Assembly: GCA_964559575.1 (NCBI GenBank)
Contig: CAZLGQ010000002.1
Location: 1-45,588 of the forward strand
DNA from: SKVL01 sp964559575
GTDB taxonomy: Bacteria > Patescibacteriota > Minisyncoccia > Phycocordibacterales > CSBR16-193
DNA: 45,588 nt
Direction of reading: 5' to 3'
The notes beneath the pieces are model-generated. The model made no database searches. It had not been told where the DNA came from and saw only the letters and a program-made list of their open reading frames with translations. Made by a program: the position numbers and the translations under genes. Shown one piece after another: positions 1-7,848 of the stretch. Every line of letters starts with the position of its first letter. Position 1 is the stretch's first letter.

Positions 1-2
1 CA

Positions 3-746
3 TCCACTATGATACAAGATATTGCCAGTCTTATTCTTTTAGCGGTCTTTTTGCAGTTCATATCTCCGGACACAGCTGTCTCTTTGCCGATATTAGTAAT
101 AGTAATGTTTATAATTTTCTCTTTGGGAGTTATAGCGAAAAAATATGTTAAGGTTTTTAGGCAGTGGCTAGCAAAGTTACGTAAAAAGAAAGCCGGAACT
201 CATTCTTTGTTTGAGCAAGAGTTAACTTTAGTAGTTGCGATTTTAATAGGAGCAGCAATACTGTTTGAGTTTTTTCAACTTGAAACCATTGTAGGTGCTT
301 TTTTTGCCGGTTTAATATTAGCTGAAATAACCAGAAGTAAAATTTTGGAAAATAAAATACATATTTTAGGTTACGGTGTTTTTATTCCTGTTTTTTTTGT
401 AACTATTGGAGGTTGGACTAATATTGGTCTTTTGGTTGAGGAATCCAGAACAGTTATTCTTTTGGTGTTAGCTATTCTTTTGGGTTCTTCTTTAATGAAG
501 TTCTTTTCCGGTTGGGTTTCAGCTAGGTTGCTTGGTTTTTCAAATTATAAAAGTATTTTAGTGGGAATAACTAGTGTTCCTCAGCTTATAACTACATTAG
601 CGGTTATTTTAGTTGGTCAACGTTTGGAAATCCTACCCTCTGAATTGGTTACTGCAGTTATTGTTTTGAGTATATTTACAACTTTAATAGGTCCTCTCGT
701 TACTACTCATCTTTTAAGGAGTAAACCGGACAGTGCTTTAAGATAG
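3..746 (+). CDS. Cation/proton antiporter, CPA2-type, C-terminal part (5' end outside window)
   Basis: The reading frame is open to the left edge of the window, so the first ATG (position 9) is probably internal. About 245 residues remain, against roughly 380 or more for a complete CPA2 Na+/H+ or K+/H+ exchanger. The visible part is almost all membrane: about seven hydrophobic helices, a short basic loop (near residues 45-62), then segments typical of the exchanger core such as VGAFFAGLILAE and FIPVFFVTIGG. The protein would exchange cations for protons in the cytoplasmic membrane. It ends without an attached TrkA-N or USP domain. It is separated from the suf operon by 110 bp carrying a promoter, so it belongs to an upstream unit. 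Family assignment is good; ion specificity cannot be told. Confidence 0.75.
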   Translation, partial: STMIQDIASLILLAVFLQFISPDTAVSLPILVIVMFIIFSLGVIAKKYVKVFRQWLAKLRKKKAGTHSLFEQELTLVVAILIGAAILFEFFQLETIVGAFFAGLILAEITRSKILENKIHILGYGVFIPVFFVTIGGWTNIGLLVEESRTVILLVLAILLGSSLMKFFSGWVSARLLGFSNYKSILVGITSVPQLITTLAVILVGQRLEILPSELVTAVIVLSIFTTLIGPLVTTHLLRSKPDSALR

Positions 747-812
747 TGTTTATTTGTTATTTTTATGATCTATTAAAATTTAATAAGCTTTTTTAAAGCT
801 GTAGTTAGTTTG

Positions 813-841
813 TTGACGTAGAATATTAACTTTCTTATTAT
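813..841 (+). promoter_or_regulatory. Predicted promoter of the suf operon
   Basis: TTGACG (813-818) and TATTAT (836-841) lie 17 bp apart, a near-consensus sigma-70-type pair. The expected start of transcription is near 848, leaving only about 9 nt before the sufC ATG at 857 and no room for a Shine-Dalgarno sequence. Confidence 0.6.
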
Positions 842-856
842 TAATCAGTAATTATT

Positions 857-1630
857 ATGTTAAAGATAGAAGACCTTCATGTTAAAGCCGAAAGCACGAA
901 AATATTAAAAGGTTTTAATATAAAAATTAAACCCGGAGAGATCCATGTTCTTTTTGGACCCAATGGTTCCGGAAAAAGTTCTCTTTGTAATGTTCTTATG
1001 GGACACCCTGACTATTCTGTAGAAAAAGGTAAAATGGAATTTAATAATAAGGACCTTATGAAATTATCTACAGAAGAGAGATCTCAAGAAGGTCTGTTTT
1101 TAGGATCTCAACAACCACGTGAAATACCGGGAGTTAGCTTGGCTCAAGTAATGAAAGCTGCAATAAAATCTCGTAAAAACAAAGAAGGTGATCAGTTAGA
1201 ACTCTTCAATTTAGCCAATGAACTTCGTGACCAGCTGAAAACTTTTGATATGGAAGAGGCTTTTTTAAAGCGATCTTTAAACGAAGGAGCTTCAGGTGGA
1301 GAGAAAAAACGCTTAGAGATGATACAGTTAAGGGTTTTAAAACCTAAATTGGCTATTTTGGATGAAATAGATTCCGGGTTGGATATAGATGCTATTAGGC
1401 AGATAGCTGAAACTATTAAAAAAACAGCCACAGAAGGAACTTCCTTTTTATTGGTTACTCACTATCAACGTCTTTTGCAGTATTTAGAACCTGATAAGGT
1501 ATATATAATGGTAAAAGGTCAGGTGGTAAAATCGGGAGGTTATTCTCTGGTGGAACAGTTGGAAAAGGAAGGTTATAAAAATTTGATCAATGATCTTGAA
1601 GACTTAGAGAAAGTAGATGGATCAAAGTAA
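857..1630 (+). CDS. sufC: Fe-S cluster assembly ATPase SufC
   Basis: Cytoplasmic ABC-type ATPase that powers the SufBCD scaffold for iron-sulfur cluster assembly. At 257 residues it has the normal SufC length. Visible motifs are Walker A GPNGSGKSS (residues 34-42), an ABC signature in LNEGASGGEKKR (near 142-153), Walker B LAILDEIDSGLD and the switch histidine in LLVTHYQR. The DEIDSGLD and GGEKKR wording is typical of SufC rather than of transport ATPases, and no membrane partner is nearby. It is the first gene of sufCBDSUT, a short step upstream of sufB. The ATG at 857 follows the predicted promoter directly. Confidence 0.95.
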   Translation: MLKIEDLHVKAESTKILKGFNIKIKPGEIHVLFGPNGSGKSSLCNVLMGHPDYSVEKGKMEFNNKDLMKLSTEERSQEGLFLGSQQPREIPGVSLAQVMKAAIKSRKNKEGDQLELFNLANELRDQLKTFDMEEAFLKRSLNEGASGGEKKRLEMIQLRVLKPKLAILDEIDSGLDIDAIRQIAETIKKTATEGTSFLLVTHYQRLLQYLEPDKVYIMVKGQVVKSGGYSLVEQLEKEGYKNLINDLEDLEKVDGSK

Positions 1631-1668
1631 AGTAAATAGGTTATCTTTTAATAGTTTTAATTTTATTA

Positions 1669-3006
1669 ATGAATAATAATTTAACCATGGGTCCGGATGA
1701 AAAAATGGTAAGAAATATATCTGAGCAAAAAAATGAAGATGAATGGATTTTAAAAAAAAGACTGGAAGGATTACATGTTTTTAAACAGAAATCACTTCCT
1801 AATTGGGGTGCGGATCTAACTGAACTTTATTTAGATGATCTTCTTTATTATCTTAAACCGAGATCTTCTTCTCAGAGGAGTTGGGAGGAGGTACCGGAAG
1901 AAATAAAAGAGACTTTTGATAGGTTGGGTATTCCGGAAGCTGAAAAGAAGTACTTGGCAGGAGTTGGAGCTCAGTATGAGTCGGAGATGGTTTATCAAAG
2001 TACTCAAAAGTATCTTACTGATAAAGGAGTGATATTTACAGATCCGGAAACAGGATTAAAAGAGTATCCGGATATTTTTGCCCCTTATTTCGGTTCAGTA
2101 GTGTCTGTATGGAATAATAAGTTCGTCGCTTTGAATACTGCATTTTTTTCTGGTGGCAGTTTTATTTATATACCTAAAGGAGTAAAAGTTGATCTTCCTT
2201 TACAGACCTACTTTCGGATGAATTCTGAACGTATGGGTCAGTTTGAAAGAACTTTAATTATAGCCGAAGATGAAAGTTTTTTGCATTATGTAGAAGGTTG
2301 TACCGCTCCAACTTATAACACATCTTCTCTACATAGCGGGGTAGTGGAAGTAGTTGTAAAATCGGGAGCGGAAGTTGCTTATACTACTATTCAGAATTGG
2401 TCAAATAATGTTTATAACTTAACCACTAAAAGAGCCGATGTTTTTCAAGAGGGAGTTATGCGTTGGATTGATGGAAATATAGGAAGTCGGGTTACTATGA
2501 AATATCCGGCTATTAATTTACGGGAAAAAGGAGCTACCGGAGAAGTACATTCTTTTACTTCAGCAGGTAAAGGTCAACATCAAGATGTTGGAGGTAAAAT
2601 AATTCATTCAGCACCTCATACAACTTCACGAGTGATCTCTAAGTCAATTTCTCAAAATGGTGGCAGGGCAGGTTACAGAGGTTTTTTGTATATTGCTCCG
2701 GAAGCACATAGTGTTAAATCAAATACTATATGTGATGCATTGCTTTTAGATCAAGAATCAGCTTCTGATACTTATCCCATAATGGATATTAATAACTCTC
2801 AAGTTAAAGTTGAACATGAAGCTTCGGTGAGTCGTATTAATGAAGAGCAGGTTTTTTATTTACAAAGTCGTGGTATTCCCGAAGACGAAGCTCGTGGAAT
2901 GTTGGTTAATGGTTTTTTGGAGCCTATAGTAAAAGAATTACCTATGGAGTATGCTGTTGAGTTAAATCGTTTAATACAGATGGAAATGGAGGGGTCTGTT
3001 GGGTAA
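1669..3006 (+). CDS. sufB: Fe-S cluster assembly scaffold SufB
   Basis: SufB is the cluster-building subunit of the SufBC2D scaffold. The 445-residue protein is slightly shorter than E. coli SufB (495). Two functional positions known from E. coli can be matched: the cluster cysteine (E. coli C405) in the TICDALL segment, here C355, and the glutamate of the HEA motif (E. coli E434), here E384. The C-terminal signature RGIPEDEARGMLVNGF is present. The start at 1669 is chosen because it gives the expected N-terminus; a second in-frame ATG lies 18 bp downstream, and neither has a Shine-Dalgarno sequence. It lies between sufC and a short sufD. Confidence 0.95.
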   Translation: MNNNLTMGPDEKMVRNISEQKNEDEWILKKRLEGLHVFKQKSLPNWGADLTELYLDDLLYYLKPRSSSQRSWEEVPEEIKETFDRLGIPEAEKKYLAGVGAQYESEMVYQSTQKYLTDKGVIFTDPETGLKEYPDIFAPYFGSVVSVWNNKFVALNTAFFSGGSFIYIPKGVKVDLPLQTYFRMNSERMGQFERTLIIAEDESFLHYVEGCTAPTYNTSSLHSGVVEVVVKSGAEVAYTTIQNWSNNVYNLTTKRADVFQEGVMRWIDGNIGSRVTMKYPAINLREKGATGEVHSFTSAGKGQHQDVGGKIIHSAPHTTSRVISKSISQNGGRAGYRGFLYIAPEAHSVKSNTICDALLLDQESASDTYPIMDINNSQVKVEHEASVSRINEEQVFYLQSRGIPEDEARGMLVNGFLEPIVKELPMEYAVELNRLIQMEMEGSVG

Positions 3007-3026
3007 TATACATTTTTAATAAGATC

Positions 3027-3653
3027 ATGTCTGAAATTAAAACAATTTTTCGCCAAAAACTTTTAGAGGAAGAGGAAATACATTTAAGTTCCGGAGAAAA
3101 GTTAAATTTTGTGTTTGTGGTTGATCCTGAATCTGATATAAAAAGTCATTTAAAGTTTGTTTTGAAAGAAGATAATTCCGAAGTTACTGTTTTGGGTTTT
3201 AATTTAAGAAACAAAGGAGATGTGAATGTGACAGTTGATGTTGATCATTGCGGACATAACACCAAAGGAAAGGTGGTTATAAAATCGGTTTTAGGAGGCA
3301 GTGCTAGAGCTAAAGTAAATGGTTTAATAAAGACTTATCAAAAAGCTACTTTAACCGACGGTGCTTTTGATCATAAGGTTTTACTTCTTTCCAATAAAGC
3401 AAACGTAAACACTTCTCCTTCTTTGGAGATAGAAGATAATCAAGTACAGGTTTCCCATGGTGCCACTATAAGTAATTTAGAAGAGGAAGATCTTTTTTAT
3501 TTATGTGCTAAAGGGTTAGATAAATCAGAAGCTGAAAATCTTTTGGTTTCCGGATTTATTGTGGATTCTTTAAAATATATGGAAGAAAATGAGAAAAGAT
3601 CAGAAGTAAAAAAAGTTCTTCAGGGTTGTTTAAAAAAATATTATGAAAGATAA
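3027..3653 (+). CDS. sufD: Compact SufD-like scaffold subunit
   Basis: SufBD-family protein of only 208 residues; classical SufD has about 400. The C-terminal beta-helix core and terminal helices are kept: VSHGAT contains the histidine matching SufD H360 of E. coli, followed by a FYL-type strand and an AENLLVSGF signature like that of SufB. What is missing is the N-terminal helical region. It probably pairs with SufB as in the usual heterodimer, since cluster assembly needs the SufB cysteine and SufD histidine at the interface. The 3' end overlaps the sufS start by 11 bp, so the genes are translationally linked. Frame and length are uninterrupted, so this looks like a natural short form rather than a broken gene. 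Confidence 0.85.
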   Translation: MSEIKTIFRQKLLEEEEIHLSSGEKLNFVFVVDPESDIKSHLKFVLKEDNSEVTVLGFNLRNKGDVNVTVDVDHCGHNTKGKVVIKSVLGGSARAKVNGLIKTYQKATLTDGAFDHKVLLLSNKANVNTSPSLEIEDNQVQVSHGATISNLEEEDLFYLCAKGLDKSEAENLLVSGFIVDSLKYMEENEKRSEVKKVLQGCLKKYYER

Positions 3654-4887
3654 AGCTAGTTCAGATTTTTTAAAAGAAGAAAATATAAGATCAGAATTTC
3701 CACTGTTAAAAAACAAAGGTGAAGAATTTATATATTTAGATACTGCCGCTACTTCACATAAACCGTATAAGGTTTTAAAGGAGTTGGATAATTTTTATAA
3801 AAACTTAAATAGTAATGTTCATCGTGGCCTTTATTCATTAAGTGAAAAGGCTACGGAAGCCTTTGAGTATTCCAGAAGTAGGGTGGCGAATTTTATTAAT
3901 GCCCGTTATGATCATGAAATTATTTTTACTAAGGGAGCAACTGAAGCAATTAATTTAGTAGCATTATCTTGGGGTGAAGAGAATATTAAAGAAGGTGATG
4001 AGATAGTAATAACTATTTTAGAACACCACTCCAATTTAATTCCTTGGCAACGGTTAGCTTATAAAAAGAATGCAAAATTAAAGATAATATATCCTAATAA
4101 ACAGGGAGTCGTTAATGGTTTTAAATTGAGTTCTCAGATATCGGAAAAAACCAAGTTGGTAGCCTTTACTCATATTTCTAATGTTACCGGAGCTGTTTTA
4201 CCGATTAAAGAATTAACTGAAATAGCTCATAGATCAGGTGCTTATGTTTTAATAGATGCCGCTCAAAGTGTTGGTCATATGCTAATTGATGTTCAAAATA
4301 TAGATTGTGACTGGTTGGTTTTTTCAGGTCATAAGATGTATGGTCCTACCGGAGTAGGTATACTTTATGGTAAGGAAGCTGTACTTAATTCTACTTCTCC
4401 TTGTTTTTTTGGTGGAGGAATGGTAAAAGAAGTTACTTTAAGTAAAAGTGTTTGGGATGATCTACCTTATAAATATGAAGCCGGAACTCCACCTTTAGCT
4501 GAAGCTATAGCTCTAAAGAGCGCAGTGGAGTTTCTGGAAGATCAAGGATTGAATAGTATAAAAGATCGAGAAAAAGATCTAACGATTTATGCCGAAAAAG
4601 AGTTACTATCATTAGGAGTAGAAGTTATAGGGCCACCTGCTGATCTGGATAAAGGGCCGATAATTTCTTTTGTTTTACCGGGAGTTCATGCTCATGATGT
4701 GGTTTATTTAGCAGGTGAAAGAGGGGTCTGTTTGAGAGCCGGTCACCATTGTGCCGAGCCATTACATAGAGAGTTGGGAATAAGTGCCAGCTGTAGAGTT
4801 AGTTTGGGTGTATATAATAGATATTTTGATATTGATCGTTTAGTGGAAGTTTTAAGAGAAGTAAAAAGAACTTTTAAAGTTAAGTAA
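3643..4887 (+). CDS. sufS: Cysteine desulfurase SufS
   Basis: PLP-dependent group II cysteine desulfurase that takes sulfur from cysteine and passes it as persulfide to the scaffold system. Its 414 residues match the family. The PLP lysine is K231 in SGHKMYGPTG, the catalytic cysteine is C370 in RAGHHCAEP, and the cofactor-contacting EHHSN and DAAQSVGH segments are present. The RAGHHCAEP form is diagnostic of SufS rather than IscS. The ATG at 3643 lies inside the end of sufD, and the next gene begins 6 bp after the stop, so expression is coupled on both sides. Confidence 0.96.
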   Translation: MKDKASSDFLKEENIRSEFPLLKNKGEEFIYLDTAATSHKPYKVLKELDNFYKNLNSNVHRGLYSLSEKATEAFEYSRSRVANFINARYDHEIIFTKGATEAINLVALSWGEENIKEGDEIVITILEHHSNLIPWQRLAYKKNAKLKIIYPNKQGVVNGFKLSSQISEKTKLVAFTHISNVTGAVLPIKELTEIAHRSGAYVLIDAAQSVGHMLIDVQNIDCDWLVFSGHKMYGPTGVGILYGKEAVLNSTSPCFFGGGMVKEVTLSKSVWDDLPYKYEAGTPPLAEAIALKSAVEFLEDQGLNSIKDREKDLTIYAEKELLSLGVEVIGPPADLDKGPIISFVLPGVHAHDVVYLAGERGVCLRAGHHCAEPLHRELGISASCRVSLGVYNRYFDIDRLVEVLREVKRTFKVK

Positions 4888-4893
4888 AATTCT

Positions 4894-5265
4894 ATGGATA
4901 TATATAGAGAAGAAATATTAGATCATTATCATGATCCACAGAACTATCATAGTTTATCTCAAGCTGATCTGGAGGTTGAAATATCTAATCCGATGTGTGG
5001 AGATCGTCAAACTTGGCAATTAAAGTTAGATAAAGATAAAACCATAACTGAAATTGCTTTTACCGGAGAAGGTTGTGCTTTAAGTATTGCTTCTGCTTCT
5101 ATTGTTAGTGAGTATATGAAAGGTAAAAAATTGGATAGCATTAACTCTTTAGATGCTGAACAGATATTTAATTTACTTAAATTTAAAACAGGACCGGCAC
5201 GTGCTAAATGTGTTTTATTACCTTTGGAAGCTTTACGTAAAATAAAAGATAAAGATAATCAATGA
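4894..5265 (+). CDS. sufU: SufU/IscU-like Fe-S scaffold or sulfur-relay protein
   Basis: Small IscU/SufU-fold protein of 123 residues, acting as sulfur acceptor from SufS or as cluster scaffold. The three cysteines and the aspartate of the family are C35 and D37 (NPMCGDR), C61 (GEGCALS) and C106 (AKCVLLP). The distance from C61 to C106 (45 residues) is like IscU; the roughly 18-residue insertion found in Bacillus SufU is absent. The residue before the last cysteine is lysine instead of the IscU histidine. The N-terminal YREEILDHY segment and the position next to sufS favour a SufU role. Its stop codon overlaps the sufT start (ATGA). Confidence 0.88.
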   Translation: MDIYREEILDHYHDPQNYHSLSQADLEVEISNPMCGDRQTWQLKLDKDKTITEIAFTGEGCALSIASASIVSEYMKGKKLDSINSLDAEQIFNLLKFKTGPARAKCVLLPLEALRKIKDKDNQ

Positions 5266-5570
5266 TGACAGAAGAGCAGATAAAAGAGCAGATAAAAAAA
5301 CAGGTAACAGATCCTGAGATAGGTATAAATGTAGTGGATCTGGGTTTAATATATGATATAAAAATAAAAGAAGATAAGGTTATTATTAAAATGACCTTAA
5401 CTTCACCAGGTTGTCCTTATGGTGAAAAAATTGTTAGAGATGTGAAAAGCTTGGTTGAATCAAGTGTAGATCTTTTGGTAGAAGTTGAACTTGTTTGGGA
5501 CCCACCGTGGTCTAAGGATAAAATGTCACAAGTTGCTCGTGATCATTTGATGTTTTTTGGAACTTCTTAA
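5262..5570 (+). CDS. sufT: SufT / MIP18-family (DUF59) Fe-S maturation factor
   Basis: A 102-residue single-domain DUF59 protein. Family members help mature Fe-S proteins. The usual elements are visible: DPEIGINVVDLGLIYDI near the start, then TSPGCPYGE with the conserved cysteine, and VELVWDPPWSKDKMS at the end. It overlaps sufU by 4 bp (ATGA) and closes the SUF operon. Genes of this family commonly close suf operons, which supports the sufT name, though PaaD-like members share the fold. Confidence 0.88.
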   Translation: MMTEEQIKEQIKKQVTDPEIGINVVDLGLIYDIKIKEDKVIIKMTLTSPGCPYGEKIVRDVKSLVESSVDLLVEVELVWDPPWSKDKMSQVARDHLMFFGTS

Positions 5571-5602
5571 ATAAAACAGGATCTTTAGCGATTTATATCC
5601 AC

Positions 5603-5656
5603 ATATAACTATATATATTAATTTTGATATATTTGTTTTAATATATATAGTTATAT
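5603..5656. repeat. 19-bp perfect AT-rich inverted repeat between sufT and the membrane protein gene
   Basis: Arms at 5603-5621 and 5638-5656 are perfect reverse complements (19 bp), composed of A and T except for one C in the left arm and one G in the right, with a 16-nt loop. It lies in the 101-bp gap between two same-strand genes. It could end the suf transcript, although no clean T-run follows, or it could serve as an operator for the next gene, since a possible -10 box (TATATT, 5654-5659) sits at its right edge. Function undecided. Confidence 0.5.
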
Positions 5657-5671
5657 ATTAAATAAAGTATT

Positions 5672-6310
5672 ATGATAGATGCACAAAACAAATGGAGTTA
5701 TCATTTATTTATAGCCTTGGTTTCTACTCTGTCGGTTCTGATTCCTGTGTGGTTTTTTGAAGCCAGTCTTAGTAGATTAGCCGGGGGAGTACCTATTGTG
5801 ATCTTGTTTTTGGTAATGATTATAGGTCCTGTAATGAAACTCTATCCTTTTCTTTTTGCTAAATGGGGTGATTTTCCTTGGAATTGGAGAGCGGAGCTAG
5901 GTATTTGGTTTGCTGTATGGGCTGTAATTCATACTTTGGTGGTTTTTGCTGACAGAGGCTGGGATGTTATAGGTTATTTAGTTGGTATTAGTCCTTGGGC
6001 TTTTGGTGCTTTAGTGGCTACGGTTATGGCTGTAATTCTAGCAGCTCTTTCATTTAGAGGGGCTATTAACTTTTTAGGTACTGAAGCTTGGAAATGGTTA
6101 CAGAATTACTTTACCTATGTCATTTGGTGGTTAACAGTGGTTCATATAATTGATAGAGCTTTACTTCGTCCGGGCTTTCCTTCAGAAGATCCTGTGCACT
6201 GGATTTATTTAGCTATGGTTTTAATTGTTCCTATTTTGCAAACGCTTGCTTTCATTAAACATGTTGTAGAGTATAGAGAAGAAGAAGCAAAAGAGGCAAC
6301 AGAAAGTTAA
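5672..6310 (+). CDS. Ferric-reductase-like / MsrQ-like transmembrane haem protein (putative)
   Basis: Polytopic membrane protein of 212 residues with about six hydrophobic helices and a charged C-terminal tail. The pattern RAELGIWFAVWAVIHTLV followed later by WWLTVVHII resembles the ferric reductase-like transmembrane domain (YedZ/MsrQ), where histidines in such helices bind b-type haem. Those two histidines are present. The additional histidine usually found in the LHRL-type loop before the second helix is not seen (WLQNYFTY instead). The likely job is electron transfer across the membrane, but no soluble partner (MsrP or flavoprotein) is in the window. The gene stands alone downstream of the suf operon and converges on aspS. 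Confidence 0.55.
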   Translation: MIDAQNKWSYHLFIALVSTLSVLIPVWFFEASLSRLAGGVPIVILFLVMIIGPVMKLYPFLFAKWGDFPWNWRAELGIWFAVWAVIHTLVVFADRGWDVIGYLVGISPWAFGALVATVMAVILAALSFRGAINFLGTEAWKWLQNYFTYVIWWLTVVHIIDRALLRPGFPSEDPVHWIYLAMVLIVPILQTLAFIKHVVEYREEEAKEATES

Positions 6311-6328
6311 TGTTTAATTTGATCAGAT

Positions 6329-6370
6329 AAAATAAAAACACCCCTTTGTTTTTAGGGGTGTTTTTATTTT
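6329..6370. terminator. Bidirectional intrinsic terminator
   Basis: Perfect 17-bp stem (6329-6345 with 6354-6370), 8-nt loop, GC-rich centre ACACCCCT and A/T-rich ends that give a U-run on either strand. It lies exactly between the convergent membrane protein gene and aspS, and can end both transcripts. Confidence 0.9.
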
Positions 6371-7771
6371 TTATTTATTTTTAATTACTTTCAGGCCAAG
6401 TTCTTTCAGTCTTTCTTCGCTGAGCTTAGATGGTGCATTAAGGAGAAGATCTCTTCCTTCACCTGTTTTAGAAAAAGCAATAACTTCTCTGATACTCGGT
6501 TCGTTTTGTAGTATCATCATTATTCTGTCTATACCTGGAGCAAATCCACCATGTGGAGGAGTACCATAACGAAAGGCTTCTAACATATGGCCAAAGCGAA
6601 TTTCTTGTTCTTCCGGACTGATACCTAACAGGTTAAAGACTTGACGTTGTTCGGCTTGATCATGAATTCTGATACTTCCTGAGGATAGTTCGTAGCCGTT
6701 AAGTACAAGATCATAAGAGTTAGCTCTAATGGAAAAAAGGTCTTTTCCTTTCATGAATTTTTCTTTGTCTTCCGGATGAACTGAACAGAAAGGATGGTGA
6801 GCAGCTTCTATTTTACCTTCATCATTTTTTTCAAACATTGGAAAATCTACCACCCAAGCAAAAGCCAATTCATCAGGATTATTTGGGTCTTTTCTAAGAT
6901 CAGGTTTATCACTTTGATATTTATCCATTGCTTCTTTGTAAGTCATTCGGTGAAAAGGCTTGAAAGTTAGTTTTTTATTTGGATAAAGGGTTTTTAGCAT
7001 TTCTAAGAACATTTCTTCTGTTAGTTGTAGAATATCTTCCTGTTCTACAAAAGACATCTCATAATCTAATTGGGTAAATTCCGGTTGACGGTCTCCTCTG
7101 GTATCTTCATCGCGCATACAGCGAGCTATTTGAAAGTATCGTTCAAAACCTGCCGTCATACACAACTGTTTTAACTGTTGCGGGGATTGAGGTAAGGCAT
7201 AAAAGTAACCCGGTTCTTGACGAGAGGGGACGACATATTCACGTGAACCTTCGGGAGTATCTTTGATCATTAGAGGTGTTTCTATTTCCGTGAAATCATG
7301 TCGGTGGAAGTACTCTCTAAAAAAACTAATAACTTTATCTCTCATTTTAATATTTTCGGCCATTCTTTTGGTTCTTAGATCCAGATAACGGTATTTCATT
7401 CTAGTTTCTTCGTTAACCGTACTGCTGTCTTCGGTTATTTCAAATGGAGGAGTATCTGCTTTATTTAAGATCTCAATGTCTTTTATCTCAAGTTCTATGT
7501 CACCATTTTTTGCTTCGGGATTAATGTTCTTTTCGGGTCTTTTGTTTATCTTTCCGGATAATTTAAGTACCCATTCCGGACGTATTTCTTTGGCTTTCTG
7601 AATGGTTTCTTTACTGTTGGGTAGTATTACTCCTTGAATAAAACCGGTAGCATCTCTTATTTCTAAAAAGATCATTTTACCTTGATCTCGGCGAATATGG
7701 ACCCAACCTGCAATGGTTACTTCTTTATCTACATATTCTTTTAAATATTTATTATGTATTCTGTTTAGCAT
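6371..7771 (-). CDS. aspS: Aspartyl-tRNA synthetase, bacterial type without the GAD domain
   Basis: Class II synthetase charging tRNA with aspartate. The N-terminal anticodon-binding OB-fold (residues 1 to about 105) is followed by bacterial-type catalytic motifs: RYLDLR, TPEGSREYVVPSR, YALPQSPQQLKQL, the motif 2 RCMRDED region, QPEFTQLD and motif 3 GGFAPGIDR. Between SDKPDLR and the WVVDFPMF strand, where bacterial AspRS carries a GAD insertion of about 130 residues, only some 14 residues remain, which explains the length of 466 against about 590. His25 in GWVHIRRD matches the residue linked to non-discriminating AspRS enzymes. It is a single-gene unit controlled by the T-box leader upstream and ending at a strong terminator. 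Confidence 0.95.
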   Translation of the reverse strand: MLNRIHNKYLKEYVDKEVTIAGWVHIRRDQGKMIFLEIRDATGFIQGVILPNSKETIQKAKEIRPEWVLKLSGKINKRPEKNINPEAKNGDIELEIKDIEILNKADTPPFEITEDSSTVNEETRMKYRYLDLRTKRMAENIKMRDKVISFFREYFHRHDFTEIETPLMIKDTPEGSREYVVPSRQEPGYFYALPQSPQQLKQLCMTAGFERYFQIARCMRDEDTRGDRQPEFTQLDYEMSFVEQEDILQLTEEMFLEMLKTLYPNKKLTFKPFHRMTYKEAMDKYQSDKPDLRKDPNNPDELAFAWVVDFPMFEKNDEGKIEAAHHPFCSVHPEDKEKFMKGKDLFSIRANSYDLVLNGYELSSGSIRIHDQAEQRQVFNLLGISPEEQEIRFGHMLEAFRYGTPPHGGFAPGIDRIMMILQNEPSIREVIAFSKTGEGRDLLLNAPSKLSEERLKELGLKVIKNK

Positions 7772-7790
7772 AAATAATTAATTAACTAAT

Positions 7791-7848
7791 AAAAAATCGC
7801 CCTGACTCAAGTTTATATTTTTTAATATAAACTTGAGCAAGGGCGATT
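7791..7848 (-). terminator. Regulated terminator of the T-box leader
   Basis: On the minus strand, a 9-bp stem (7848-7840 with 7803-7795), a small 2x2 internal loop and a further 14-bp stem (7837-7824 with 7819-7806) close a TTTT-type loop, followed by a run of six T. Its 5' arm contains the sequence needed for the T-box antiterminator. Confidence 0.88.

Noticed and set aside
3027..3653. SufD as a frameshifted pseudogene
   Set aside because: There is no SufD-like coding sequence in other frames upstream: sufB ends only 20 bp before. The reading frame is intact, and key residues are kept.
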